Positions 1-12,042 of a DNA stretch of 64,000 nt are shown here, one piece after another. The notes under the pieces are model-generated. The model was not told the DNA's origin and did no database searches. It worked only from the letters and a program-made list of their open reading frames with translations. How positions within the stretch are numbered: the first letter of the stretch is position 1; every line of letters starts with the position of its first letter. The DNA is from Gyromitra esculenta (Eukaryota; Ascomycota; Pezizomycetes; Pezizales; Discinaceae), in NCBI GenBank assembly GCA_038503075.1, contig JBCAML010000004.1, forward strand, positions 889,149 through 953,148, written 5' to 3'. A program made the translations under genes and the position numbers.

Positions 1-2080
1 CTTCATGGCTTAGAATCCCCCCGCCTATGCTTCCAGGAAACGATTGGCCGGGCAATGGTGTTCCAGGGGCTTGCGGATTAGGCGAGCCGGCGGCTTGGTA
101 TGCGCCTGCGTTTTGCTGACGGCTGCGATGTATCAGGTCCTCCAACTTCCGAATCCGGCTCTCATACCCTTTGATTCGTTCTGTCAGTTGTTCTTTATCT
201 GCCCTCAGTGTTCTAACTTCATCGCTGCCTCCCACAAAGATGCTAGATGCGCCGAGTCCAGCTTCGTGTATACTGCCGTACTTGAACCCCTTTATCCGCC
301 TCGTTGGATTTCGTCTCAGTGGCTCATCTAGCTTCGCTACTAGCGCAGTAACTTCCTTGACTACGGTATCCATCCCTTCGATTGGCTTGATACTCGCAAT
401 GAATGCATCCACATCCATTCTCACAATTCTTGGCAGCCCACCACTGAAGTCACCGCGCGTGCTCAACTCCGCACGCACAACCTCGCCGCCGTCGTCAAGT
501 GAGAAAGGCAGAAATCCTCCGACGTTGCGTTGCCATTTCTTGCGACGCTTTTCTTCCTCTTCTTTCAAAAGCGCAAGTTCCTCGGCCACACGTTTAGAGT
601 CGGTGGAGAACTTCTCGGACCATTCGCGTCTATGCACGCACTCGATTAGGAGAGAACCGTAAATTAAAGGGAAACCGATAACCAAGGAAAGAAGGCGGAA
701 GGAGGAGTGCTCTTCTTGGTAGGCAGTGTCGAGAGCGCTAATTTGAGGATTGATTGGAGCAGATATCTGCTGGATATGGGCAATTGTTTGGAGGTGGCGG
801 GTACAGGTTGCTGCGGTTGAGTTCTAATAAGGATATTAGGTTAGAGATAAACTATGTGGGAAGGAGTGGTATACCTTTTGCTGGACTGCTTGCTGTAAAA
901 GCCGCCCAACGTCTGTAACAGCATTTCCAAGCCCTGGCAAATACTCTTTCGTGGACGCATATGCTCTCTTACTCGCGATCGATATTGCCTTTGGGCCCTG
1001 TAGGCCCAGCACATACTCATAATCCGTGCGCACTTTCCTCACGATGGCATCAATCTCCCCGAGCAATGATTTCAAGGTCTCGGGTACGTCTCCCATCTTT
1101 GTACTCTGACTCTTTTGTATTTCGCCTTTCAGATTCGTAGTCCTCTCCACCACATCCTCGATCGTCCCACTCAGTTCTACGACATCCTTTTCAAACTTCT
1201 GTGCAGAGGCTTCCGCCTCGACAGCCGCAATCTGGACCGCTTTGACGTCGAAGAAGTCAGACAACACCTTAACTTCCCTTTGCCGCCCCCCTTCACCTCC
1301 TGCCAGTCCGTATTTGCAGAGCTCCTCGTGTACCGCAACTCTTGTCAACCGTGTTACGCTAGGCTCCCACTCCCGCAACACCTTATCTTGCTTTGTTAGA
1401 ACTACATTTGCCCAATTCCGTAGCTTGCCAAGACTGTTCTGCAGGCCGGTAGAATGGCTTTCGAGATTCGAGAATGCGACGACGACGGCACGCTGGATCG
1501 TAGAGATAGCAGTGTCAGTCTCGGTTATGGTCGAGGCGAGTGTTTGCGTGTGATTCAGCACGGATTCGGACCAGAGGAGTCGCTTCTTGAAGAGTGTGCG
1601 CCAAGACGAGAGGTCAGTTTCGGAGGTGAGCGAGTCCGGGAAAGGTGAGGGTGTTTGGACACGAGGAAGGGGGGTAGACGGCGGCGGTGATGTGGTAGTG
1701 AGAAGACGACGGTCAAAGAGGTAAATTTCACGCTAAAACAAATAGTAATAACAAAATTATCAGTAACTTTTTCTTTTCGCTTCTGCGATTGGGCGAGTTT
1801 AGAATAGCTCTGGTGTGGGGGAGACGGAAACCTCATTCGACAGTGTCTGTGCTTTGATGTTACGTCCCAGAACCGTCATGAGAATCTGGCAGGCTGGGGG
1901 CATGGAGATATTTCGTTCGATCCATCTTCGCAGCTCGTCGACCCTGGTTGTTCACACAAACGTGTGCGCGTCAGCCTCCAGACAAGCTCCATAAGCTCGA
2001 CTCGGCGGGAAGACTCACGAAGCAAAGTCGTTCGGATCGGCCTGTAGACATGCTCCGGAGTGAGCTATATATATTTTCAT
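1..2080 (-). CDS. ATG11: Autophagy scaffold Atg11, N-terminal part (C-terminus beyond window)
   Basis: Four exons read on the minus strand: 2080-2019, 1943-1832, 1732-875 and 823 to the window edge, with GT-AG introns and consistent phases. The start gives MKIYIAHSGACLQADP and the next exons continue with VDELRRWIERNISMP and REIYLFDRRLL, matching the ubiquitin-like N-terminus of fungal Atg11. A DLSSWRTLF segment and long coiled-coil helices follow. Atg11 scaffolds selective autophagy: it binds cargo receptors, Atg9 and Atg1 at the phagophore assembly site. About 615 residues are visible, and the last exon stays open to base 1 with further coiled coil (around REWSEKF and RIRKLEDL). The ATG at 2080 lies beside the first family-conserved residues, so the start is well supported. 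Paralogy with Atg17 was considered, but the N-terminal motifs fit Atg11. Confidence 0.9.
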
Positions 2081-3420
2081 CGGCACTCAGAAAATACCCA
2101 GCGCCCGAGGGAGGAAGGCTTGGGGAGCTCCCGCGGCGAAGACGCTGGTTTGCTGGTTGGTTTTGGTTGGTAGCTGGAGGAGAGCTGCCTGTGATAAGAT
2201 AGAGAGTTTTGGAGATAGTGGGTTGGCTGTAAGAAGGGAAAACAACGTGAGAGGAGGGGATACTGATAGAGAAGACGAGGCAAGGGAAATCAATAAAAAA
2301 AAACGAGTGTTCAGCAGAGATGGACGCCACTTCTCGGTGGCACTCTTACTTGGGAGATGATGGATGTGGAAGCGGTTGACTGGAGAGGAAGAAGGCCTGA
2401 ATCGAGATGTCACTCGTTGCCGCCAAGACTTCTCACGTGGTTCCATCTCGCTTGCAGCGCCAGAACCAACTAAGACGTAGCTGTTCGTGTCGCAATCAAC
2501 GCTGAGTCTTAATCAACGTTGAGTCCTGAGCGACTGGCAAGCTACTGTATAGATTCCCGTGAAAAATAGCCAAATACCACTACGGCAGGGGTTTTTATCT
2601 ACTAAGCGGGTATCCTAGGCCCCCAACCCACGCCCTTGAGCGGTTGAAGTTTCACCAAGTCATGGCATCCCCCAGGCATGGTTTAGGGTTCGCGATCAAA
2701 CTTGTGTCCACCTGATATCAACAGCACGGGGTGCCTAGCAGTACATGTAATAGCAAGACCTTATTTGCAATGTAAGCTGTGTGCTGAGACGGGAGCTTCT
2801 ATCAGGCTGCCTTGAGGCCAGCCATCGCTTCTCGGTTAACGGTTCTAGGAGATAGTTCATCGTTATGGTTACATGGTGGCCTGGTACCCCCACCCTAGAT
2901 ATAGATTTACACATCGTGCTCTAAGGTGTAAGAAAGCTCTGTGGAGAAGGAACCTGTCCTTCTAGGCGTGTCTGGGACGGTCTGCTGCACAGCACGTAAC
3001 ACGAGACTCCAAATCATACTAAGTCACTCGTGATCTTAGCCCAGGCCAGTCTAGTCCTAGTGCTGGCCGCGGCCTATCTGCACCATCTCTTCTATCAAAA
3101 CACAATACCTTCCTCAAAATTTGGCTACGCCTTTAGACAACTACAACGCTACATGTTACAATGTAGCTTTTGTATCTTACCACACAGCCCCGCCCCCCCC
3201 GCATCTCGGCCAACGCATTCCCCGCTCACCTACGCCTGCAAGCACCTCAAAACCAAACAATTCTACTATTGCTTGTAGCACACTGCGACTCCCATATTCA
3301 CATCTCCCCATTGGTTCCATCTAATCCGCCGTCCTCTATCCGTGTAACAGCTCCTCTACCTATACTACGAGCCCCCCAAGCTAACCGCATCCAGCACACC
3401 AGATCCGAACAAAACAATAC
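2081..3420. other. Intergenic region upstream of ATG11
   Basis: No supported gene. It contains the ATG11 promoter side and one TACATGTA palindrome at 2742-2749. Two near-copies of an ATCAACG(C/T)TGAGTC segment lie around 2497-2530. Short open frames here are GC-rich shadows with no family signal. Confidence 0.5.
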
Positions 3421-3790
3421 CATACACATCTACAGAGGCAAATTGAACTGGCAAACCAACGCACCAATGAAGCACTCACGATCCTCGCGCCCGCCGAATT
3501 CGCACCCAACGACCCAACCCGCGCTTGCTGGCAATGGACAACCAACAGCTCCGGCAACCACAACAGCAACAAGATTCTCGTCGGGGTAATTGGCGCCACC
3601 ACGACCATATGCGGAGGCGAAACAGCAGCTGGTACAAAGCTCGATATTGTTTTCGACGGGTACTATAAATTCTAGCTCGTGGTGTCAACAAGTCTAAAGT
3701 CACTAGGGGTAACAATGAGTAACCCTGACGGCGAGAGTACTACCACTACTCTAACACTGTATTACTCGGAACCTGGAGTATGCCGTCGAG
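3421..3790 (+). pseudogene. Degraded upstream copy of an unknown tandem domain
   Basis: The frame starting at 3481 reads ILAPAEFAPNDPTRACWQWT, later GTKLDIVFDGYYKF, then a TAG stop at about 3673, and resumes as TMSNPDGESTTT. The downstream copy has IFIAPKGPDLGNLICAYWQW, YYKFAGEV and TMSNPAGDKSS in the same order, so this is a tandem duplicate. An IYRGKLNW segment homologous to YIGKLDW lies in another frame just upstream, so this copy also carries a frameshift. I do not recognise the family. A lectin-like secreted or cytosolic beta protein is only a guess. An intron covering the stop cannot be fully excluded. Confidence 0.5.
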
Positions 3791-4153
3791 AATTGGGTGT
3801 TATTGTATATTGGAAAACTGGACTGGTTCGAGTATACGGTTGACGAAATGCTCATATTCATTGCTCCCAAAGGACCCGATCTGGGGAATCTCATTTGTGC
3901 GTATTGGCAGTGGACGAAGGACGCGAGTGGGGCTGGGAAGGTGAGTGTGGATGTGAAGGGGATTATCGATAACGCTGTGATAACCGGGGACGGGGATGAG
4001 GGGAGTATTGATTTCTTTCGAAGGGAGTATTATAAGTTTGCTGGGGAGGTTAATAGTGGTGGGAATATGCTGACCCTGACTATGAGTAATCCGGCTGGCG
4101 ATAAATCGAGCCCTATGGATATACCATTGATCTTTGCTCATGTTTATGAATGA
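3755..4153 (+). CDS. Hypothetical protein, intact copy of the tandem domain
   Basis: The frame is open from 3755 to the TGA at 4151-4153. The first in-frame ATG is at 3848 (MLIFIAPKGPDLG). Since conserved residues (LEYAVENWVLLYIGKLDW) precede it, the true start is probably in an unmarked upstream exon. Visible features are a WQW motif, a glycine/aspartate-rich turn (ITGDGDEGS), YYKFAGEV and a C-terminal PLIFAHVYE. No signal peptide or membrane span is seen. It follows the degraded copy directly, with a duplication unit of a few hundred bases. Function unknown. Confidence 0.45.
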   Translation, partial: HCITRNLEYAVENWVLLYIGKLDWFEYTVDEMLIFIAPKGPDLGNLICAYWQWTKDASGAGKVSVDVKGIIDNAVITGDGDEGSIDFFRREYYKFAGEVNSGGNMLTLTMSNPAGDKSSPMDIPLIFAHVYE

Positions 4154-5153
4154 ATGAATGGTAGGTAGCTCACTCTCAGGTTTTTTTATCTAGTTGTGGT
4201 TGACCTTGTTGCTGATGCTTACTGTGATTCTATAGATAGCGGCGGGCTTTTCTGTTACTTCTGCTCCCTCAGTCCTTTTTTCCTGTCAATTAAGAACTTT
4301 CACGGCTGTTATTTTTTCTATTAGGGGTAAAATTTTCACTTATCCTGCTTTTATATCCTCCACTTCTGTTTATACACCTTCCTAAGAATACCCCACCCAT
4401 GTACGCATATCCAAGAAAGAGTTACTGTTTCCTCTCAGCAATTTATCTATTTCTACTTAAGAAAAGCGGAGCGAAACGAGAAACATACCTACATCACTCT
4501 TTTATTTTCCGTTTGATTTCAAACGAAAAATTTCTAGCTGTGCCTATTTTAGAGCTACAGCCATGGCCAAGGATAGGTATTTATAATTATTTGAAGGTTT
4601 TACCAGCTAAGACCTCTAGAATTAGAGGGGGGATACGATATTATCCTGACCGAGGAAATATGGCCTAGCACTACCCCTAATTATACGTAATATAGTGGTA
4701 GACGAGCCAAAAGGGCAGAAGTTCTGACATATCTGGCTAGCTTAAAACAAGTCTATGCGCGAACTAGACCATATTTTCTCGGTTAATACGGTATGTTCTT
4801 GTCACATGTTTATTATCCAGTAGGGGGTTTTATAAAGTGGGGAGAGAAAATGCGTTTCTGCAGTACTGTTTGTTTATTGTGGTTGGAGAGGCTCCTGTGT
4901 TTGGTAATGCATGTACGCCTTATCGGATTATCGATTTAACTAGTAGAGTTCACATATAGCACATGTGGTACCAGTCAGTATTTACATACCTCGCCCAACC
5001 AACCAAAAATCACTACGCATGCAAGGCTGAAGGAATAGAGTTTTGCTGCTTCCCCGCAATAAATCCGTTCTTAAAACTCATCAATCCATAAACACCTTGG
5101 ACATTTCCGAGTAAACGCTATTTCTATTGTTAACTCTGCCGAAATTTTAAATC
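4154..5153. other. Intergenic, AT-rich
   Basis: No gene recognised. The region holds the 3' flank of the preceding copy and the promoter of the STAND gene. Short open frames (for example 4399-4668) have no recognisable protein pattern. Confidence 0.5.
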
Positions 5154-6860
5154 ATGCGCGCCACTATCAAAGCCAAATCCAAAAAGATCAAGCAGAGAGC
5201 GAAGGGTGCAGTGCCCTGGCTTTTGGGCGCAGGCAGAGGAACTGATAGCTCGGCCCCTAGGTTAACAGGAGGGGAGGCCTCTACGCCTGCATCTACCGTT
5301 ACTTCACTACCAAATACCCAGCCACCCCATCTGAGCATACCGGGAGGGGCTAAATCAACGTCCAATGTTAATTCATCCTTGGCAGGAGGACAAACCTCTT
5401 CGAGTGGAAATACCGCGATGGAACCATCTCCTGCTATGAATTCGTCGCCGACAGGAGCACCTCCGGGAGTATCAATGCTTGATGCTAACCCACCTTCGGA
5501 GGGAGGACAAGTTTCTCTGAGCAAAAATTCGGTTTTACAGTCATCCCCTTCTGTAAATTCGCCGCCAATGGAAATGCCCTCAAGTGCAACGAGGACGACT
5601 GAGTCACTCTCCGCTGTTGATGATAGTTCTGGAAATCTCAAGTATTCATAATTTATCAAGTAATCCCTTAGTTATATTCGTTGTTGCTAACCACTCGCCG
5701 CTTATAGCGAAAAACCAATTTCCTGCTGGAAGGAGGCTTTTGACAGGCTCTCCGATCGGCAACGCAAGAACTTGCAGATCTCTAACCCGGCAGGCTCTGT
5801 CGAGGAAGAGCTTGAGAAGGTCCGAGAAACAAAGAACCAATGTATGAATAGGCGGACAACTATCACCTTACCTAATGGTAAAATAGTTGTTGTCCGCGAG
5901 AAATTCCAGGGTATTTTGAAGAAGAAGCAACAATATGTCCTAATAGGCGACATCGCTATCCAACACCACCCAGATATCGTAGCACTCGTGTGGGTAGGTG
6001 TGAGATTTTGCATGCAGGTATGTTAAACCTACTTTCCTTCGTGTGAACTCCTAGATTCTGCCGCGGTTGCGGGTAGCTAAAATTAAATAACATGGCTATT
6101 GACGCACATTAGGTCGTCATCGACGATATGGAAACATTTGATAAGGTTATCTCGTTCTTGGAGGAAGTTGCAGAAATCATAGGGTCCTGCAGAATTTACG
6201 AGAATTTATTCTCACCTGGTGATCTTGAATCTACTGGACGAACTATGAAAGCCTTGCTGTTGCTGTATGTCACCATCTTGGAATTTATAGCAGAGGCGAA
6301 TGTCTATTTGAGCACCCCGAGTGGAAGTAAGTTCAAATTTTTTACAAGTTAGAGAAACATGGAATTGGGGGACTGGAAATTGTTCTGAAGTTTTTTACCT
6401 TCCGTCTTTTATAGTTAAGGTCAGCTTCGGTCGGGGGTGGCGGATCGAAACGTGGTAACTTGATAGATACATGTACTGATACTTGTGCGTAGAAAGAACA
6501 GCGAAGGCCATTTCAAACCCCTTTGTGTTACGATTCAAACCTATTATAGAAAAGATCGACGCGATGAGAAAAGGCCTCGATGAGTCAGCAAGATTAGCGC
6601 ATATGGATGGTATTTTTGACTTTCGTTTCTTTGGATTCTTTGGATTGCTTGGGCCGTCTAACAATATATAGTGCAAAAAAAAGGACCGAAGGTAAGATTG
6701 TGCTTAATTTTGTACCGCAGATATTTCTCACCAATAAACTATTCTAGAACAGCTACGAGAATTTCAAAAATTGAGCGACCAGCTTTCGTTTTTTCAGATA
6801 AATATTGTTCAAATCAGGGAGGATGTTGGGAAGCTATTGTTGAACCTAGAGAGTCAGTAC

Positions 6861-6892
6861 AAGATTTCACTTATCGAAGATTTCACTAACAA
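6861..6892 (+). repeat. 16-bp imperfect tandem duplication causing a frameshift
   Basis: AAGATTTCACT occurs at 6861-6871 and again at 6877-6887, exactly 16 bases apart. Sixteen is not a multiple of three, so the reading frame changes at this point. The downstream frame (from about 6888) leads directly into the linker before the NACHT domain. Confidence 0.85.
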
Positions 6893-8724
6893 CTGAAGTG
6901 GAAAAACGGACGAAAATTTTGCAATGGTTGTCTTCGATCAAGATCGAGGATCATCATGAAGAATTGAGGAAGCTTCGTTTCGAGGATACGGGAGAGTGGC
7001 TACTTGTCAAACGAGAATATGAGCGTTGGATTGAGTCTAATACGTCTTCCGTACTCTGGCTCCGTGGAAAAGGTACGAATCTACTATCCGCGAAGTAATT
7101 ACCACAGCTGACATTACAATCTAGCTGGATCGGGGAAATCGGTACTTAGGTTTGCCAGCCATCGGAATTCTGAGTGGGCAAATGCCTGGATATAGCATGC
7201 TAATAGCAGGTATCCTTGAAGCTCTTTCATCATAGACGCTTTGCGAGGGACCGAGAAGGAATCGGTGCCTGTTATATTTTTCTACTGCAACTACAAAGAA
7301 GAGGCCAGAAAAGAAGCAAGCAGTGTTTTGAGATCACTATTGAAGCAACTGTCGGCACAATTCCCGGACTTGCATCGCGATCTCGTAACCGCATTCGAAA
7401 AAGCGAACTCTGAGGACCACAACCGAACCTCTCTAGACTCTTACATAACGGAGGCTCTTATAAAGCTTAATCTTTCCCGATTCAAAACAATATTCATTGT
7501 AGTAGATGCATTAGATGAATGTCATCTTAAGGAAAGAAGAATTCTCGTCGAGTTTTTGTTGAACCAAGTCCAGATATCGGGTGGCTGTGTGAAGATTTTT
7601 TTCACCAGCCGTGATGAGGACGATCTTCGCCGAGTATTTAATGAAAAACGTATACCGAGCTATATCATTAATTCGAACGACACCGAAGAAGATATTAGGC
7701 CATTTGTGGAAAATGAAGTAGCCAATTATGTAGCATCAGGTGATATCCTAGGCGGCGGGGTATCTCCGGAGCTACAGGAAGAGTTGATCACAAGTTTAGT
7801 TCGCAATGCGGATGGAATGTATGTTACAAGTTTCAAATTCTGTGTTCTAGAAGCTGGGGCAACTCTTTTGACACAAATAGGTTTCTCTGGGTCAAATATC
7901 AGCTTTTGCAGATAGTTGATGCGGCAAATGAGCACGACCTTAGGGAACGGCTCAAAACCCCCCCACGTGGTCTGGAGTCGATGTACGGCGAGATCTGGGA
8001 TAGAATCTGCCACCCAGACAACACCCAAAAGAGCTGGGCTTGTAAAGTCATAAGCTGGATATTTTTCGCTGCAGAACCACTAAACCTTGATTGTTTGCTG
8101 GAAGCTACGGCGATCGAACCAAGCGATCCCGCAACATTCGACGGGTCGAGGAAAGTATCGGACATCGGATACCTCATTCGAGTCTGCAAACATCTCATTG
8201 TTCGGGATGCGCAAGGATACGTTAGATTCGTACATTATTCAGTCCAGGAATTTTTTAGAAACCAACCGGAGATTCATCAACGCAAATACCTAGCAATTGA
8301 AGCCTGCCTCATCGCCCTCTGCCATCCGGATGACCACAAACCTTCAACAAACGAACATCCGAATATCTCTAACTATCGCTTCTACGATCACGCGACGCGG
8401 AACTGGGAAAAGTATCTGAGAGACTGTGATGATCTTAACATTATCGATAGAGTGATAGCTGATTTTCTACTCGACAAAGCTTCTTGCGCAAAGTGGATCG
8501 CACGGAGATCGAACATAGACAACGAATTCCAATGGGCTGCGGGAGATGTAGATACGCTATCAATTTCCTCTCACATCCTTAATCCTGCAACTATCGCCAT
8601 ATACTTAAACCTCGAAAGGCTTGCTGAAAGATTGCTGAGTACCCTATTGGTAGCAAATAAGGTTTCTAGTTCCGAATCTGGGCGATCAGTTTATGTAGCT
8701 GCCTTAACAAACAACGTTCACCTC

Positions 8725-9021
8725 GCGAAGGTGCTCCTCGGAGCCGGAGCCGATGTCAACACCCAGGGTGGAAAATATGGGAACGCCTTACAGGCAGCAG
8801 CCAGTGAGGGGAATACAGACATCGCGAAGGTGCTCCTCGGAGCCGGAGCCGATGTCAACGCCCAGGGTGGCAAATATGGGAACGCCCTACAGGCAGCAGC
8901 CAGCGGGGGGCATACAGACCTCGCGAAGGTGCTCTTCGAAGCCGGAGCAGATGTCAACGCCCAGGGTGGAGAATATAGTAACGCCTTAAAAGCGGCCATC
9001 ACCCGGAAAAGTGCCGGTATT
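8725..9021 (+). repeat. Three near-identical 99-bp ankyrin repeats
   Basis: The segment GCGAAGGTGCTC begins at 8725, 8824 and 8923, a strict 99-bp period (33 residues). The repeats read LGAGADVN(T/A)QGGKYGNALQ with very few differences. High DNA identity between repeats suggests recent duplication or gene conversion, which is typical of fungal STAND receptor domains. Confidence 0.85.
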
Positions 9022-9141
9022 GTAAAGTTACTAGTTCAAGCTGGTGCTGTAGAGAATTACCATTACCCAAATAGCCTACCACTGGTACTTGTGCCGGAAT
9101 CGACAATGGTTGATACAAACGTTACGTCGACTTCTGGGTGA

Positions 9142-10035
9142 TATATAAGCGTTATATCAAATTCAGGGTATGTGAAATTGTTCAAATCCAAACGACTGGT
9201 GCTAATCTGTAGTCTTAATAGCTAAGTGTTAAGTCGGAACTGCACAGTAAATAAGCCAATATTGTTGTTTATCTAAGAAACCATAGGGATTATCTCGTTC
9301 AATCTATTGTACTCTTTTATTGCTACGATTTCTTTTTATTGTGATATATTTCCTCGTTATTGAGGTACGCTTCTCTTTGATTTGCTTTGGCATCTTTCCT
9401 CTATCTCCTTGCCGATCCCTATTTAATTGGAGCTGCTTTTTTTTCTTTGCGGATCTTTTTTTTTTTTTTTCGTTCTTATCTTGTGCTTTTCCTAAGTCTC
9501 TCTCGCTCTACTCGATTGGAACGGTATCCAGCATCATGTGAGAAGTCTCAACCCGGGCTATGATATTTATTTACCTTTCATTTTAAAATATATAGTTTTG
9601 TTTCGCGTTGGAAGTCATCAGCGTGTATTCTTATCCATCTACTTTGTAAGCGAATACCTAAGCTTGACGTTACAATCTCGGTTAGTATCTGTGAGCCAAG
9701 GACACGCCGATGTGTACCATTTTAGTCTACAGAAATTTAAAGGTTTAAAACTACATAGTATTACGCAGACAACAGTGAGGAGCCACCAAAGAAGTGAAAA
9801 CAGCAACTGACAATGCAGTAATGCAGTAATGCATAACACGACAGAAGGAGAGTGTCCCAACCCGGAGATTAGCAAACTACCTTCCCCCCGATTCCAATCT
9901 ACAAAAGTCTGAACGCGATCATTTCTCCCAATACAGCTACATGTGATCGACCACGGCATAAACCACAACCTCTAATATAAAGCCCACCTCAGAGCTTACC
10001 CTACCTACCTACCTAACCAATAAAACATCCCCTCC
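9142..10035. other. Intergenic between STAND gene and TAH18
   Basis: No gene seen. There are T-rich runs near 9430-9475, a tandem TGCAGTAATGCAGTAATGCA at about 9813-9832, and the shared 3' flanks of two convergent genes. Confidence 0.5.
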
Positions 10036-12042
10036 TCACCCCCAAGTTTCTTGCCTCCACCGCCCCTCCGTCTCTAACCTCCTCAACCACCCCTCGGCCT
10101 CCTCCCTCGTCCACCTCTTCCCCACCCCCCCACTCTCCCTCTCCAGCACCTCAACCAGCGCCTCCCTCACCGCACTCGGCATCCTCCCCGAGCTCCCACA
10201 CACATAGACCACCCCGCGCCGCTCCACCAGCGCCTCAAACGCCTCTCTCCCGTGCTCCCGCACCACATGTTGCACATAGCGCTTCGCCTTCTGGTCCCTC
10301 GAAAACGCGGTATGCAGCTCCAGCAGCGCCGGCTCATGTCGCAGCAACCGCTCCCATTCTGCGCGGAAGTAGAAGTCTGCGTCCGCGGAGCGCGCGCCAA
10401 AGAATAGGATATTTGTCGGCGCGGTGCTACCTGGGGTTGTTAGCGCACGGTGTACACGCTGCCAGACAAGCGCGCGCATTGGCGCGATGCCGGTGCCGGG
10501 TGCTATCATGATTGCGGGTCGGGCGGGATCGTCGCGTGCGCTCGTGAGGGTTCCGTGCTGGAAGGCGACGCTGATTGGTGCGCTGACGGGTAGGGATGAA
10601 AGCCAGCGGGTGCAGACACCCTGCCGGGTCTTTTTGATGATCGTGCGGTACTTGACGATTGCGGCGAGGATCTCGACCGTGGTTGATCCTTCTTCGTTTG
10701 GGGGATGTGGTGGGGTGTGGCTACTTGACGGGGAGGGGATGTGGTGGCCGGTTTCGCTGCTGGCTATTGAGAATAGACGTTCGCGGGTGCGGGGGATTGC
10801 TTCAAGGAGCACGGGTAGGGGAATCTTGACGCTATTGAATTCTTGGAGGACTTCGAGGATGCTGCGGCGGGGTCGGGTCGTGTAGTCGTATAGCTCGTCT
10901 ATGTATTCTGGGTTTGTGAACTCTGCCAAACGCTCTCGATGGGTTTCGTTCTCTGAGAGGTTTGCGATGATACTGAAGAAGCTTCGTCTTGGGATGGAGG
11001 TGATGTCAAGATGGTGTGTCAGTAGGGTCCTCAGTGTTAGTGGGGTGACTGTATGTGGTATTGGTGGTGGTGGGAGTCGATGCGCTGGGATCTGAGGATT
11101 GGGAACCAGCCGTAGTGGATGGTCTGCTATATCATTCCAGGATTGGAGCTCGATGAGGTGGTCAACATCCTCAGGGAAATTTTTGGGCAGCAATGAAATT
11201 GTGTCCCCGGGGGAGTAGGAAACTCTGGTTGGGAGAGTAATAGTGATATGCCTCACATCTTGCCAATGCGACTCAGGCGTGACACGAGTATTCTGAGATA
11301 CCGTACCGAGGAGCGAGCCAGGTCGAGGGACATGGATATGTGATGTTATATCCCCAGGATTTTCGACGTCCGGGCCGAGCTCGTCAAGCTCAAGTATGTA
11401 CTTGGGCGGGAGCAATTGATCTGCTGGAATTGGCACGACCCCGTCAGGGAGAGGATACTTTTCCAGCAAGACCTCCAAGAGCCTTGTAGACCATGGCAAA
11501 AATGCGCCGTCTATGCTGCACGAAAACCAGCGTTAGTATCATTAGCAATTCTCAAAATCGCACTTTTCAATGTGCACTGACTCGGATGCAATTCACACCC
11601 ACCCTTCAGCATGCTGTTCGTCGCCCTCGCCTCTCTCGCCCACCTCTCTCGCCCCGAGCTGCAGAAACCTCTTGTGGATCTTCCGGACCGCCCAATTGAA
11701 CTTTAGATACGTGCTATCCCCACACCCGAACGTCGTGAACTCGGTATTCCCCAGCCAGTCCCCGGGGAGCTTTTTCCGCAGCACGAACTTCCAGAATGCC
11801 AGCATGTTGGAGCACATTTCACCCTGGCCTGTCGTGGCGGCGACGAAGACAACAATGGGCCATGACGGGAGCGAGGAAAGCGGTGACAGGGAGGACGCGG
11901 AGAGGCAGGTGGCGGCGAAGTGTTGGCGCTCGGCGGAGCGGGAGAGCTCGTGGGCGAGGTCGGCAGCGGTGCCTGTCTCGGAGCCGTAGAGGATTAGGAG
12001 CCTCCGGGGTGGGAGGGGAGGGCTGGAGGGAAGAGGCAGCAT
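10036..12042 (-). CDS. TAH18: NADPH-dependent diflavin oxidoreductase (cytosolic Fe-S assembly)
   Basis: Exons 12042-11603 and 11515-10036 with an 87-nt intron (branch TACTAAC) encode 639 residues, the expected length for the family. The first exon carries the flavodoxin/FMN motif YGSETGTA near residue 20 and FGCGDSTY. The second has the FAD-binding RERLFSIASS, then PGTGIAPMRA and VYVCGSSGRMP of the NADPH domain. Tah18 passes electrons from NADPH through FAD and FMN to Dre2 at an early step of cytosolic iron-sulfur protein assembly. The single flavodoxin plus reductase layout without a heme or transmembrane anchor separates it from cytochrome P450 reductase. The start at 12042 is short and proline-rich before the flavodoxin strand. 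Confidence 0.92.

Larger units (their letters stand above)
5154..9141 (+). pseudogene. NACHT-ankyrin STAND (NLR-like) gene with a frameshift
   Basis: Exons 5154-5641, 5708-6017, 6113-6326, 6493-6609, 6748-7072, 7125-7149, 7222-7818 and 7881-9141 join in phase, except within exon 5. Order of domains: a Ser/Pro-rich N-terminus with basic start; a NACHT_N-type helical domain (FDRLSDRQRKNL ... GDIAIQHHPDIVALVWVGVR); a linker ending LQWLSSIKIEDHHEELRKLR; Walker A (GKAGSGKS, split by a 52-nt intron); Walker B-like FIVVDALDECH; a winged-helix segment; then at least three 33-residue ankyrin repeats. Fungal STAND proteins act as nucleotide-driven switches in non-self recognition. A 16-bp tandem duplication at 6861-6892 shifts the frame to a stop at about 6895; without it all phases agree and the product would be about 1,106 residues. 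A second small exon at about 6672-6691 was considered but gives a stop. Confidence 0.85.

Noticed and set aside
6610..6747. A 20-nt mini-exon (6672-6691) within the intron of the STAND gene
   Set aside because: It has tempting splice signals, but inclusion brings a stop a few codons into the next exon.
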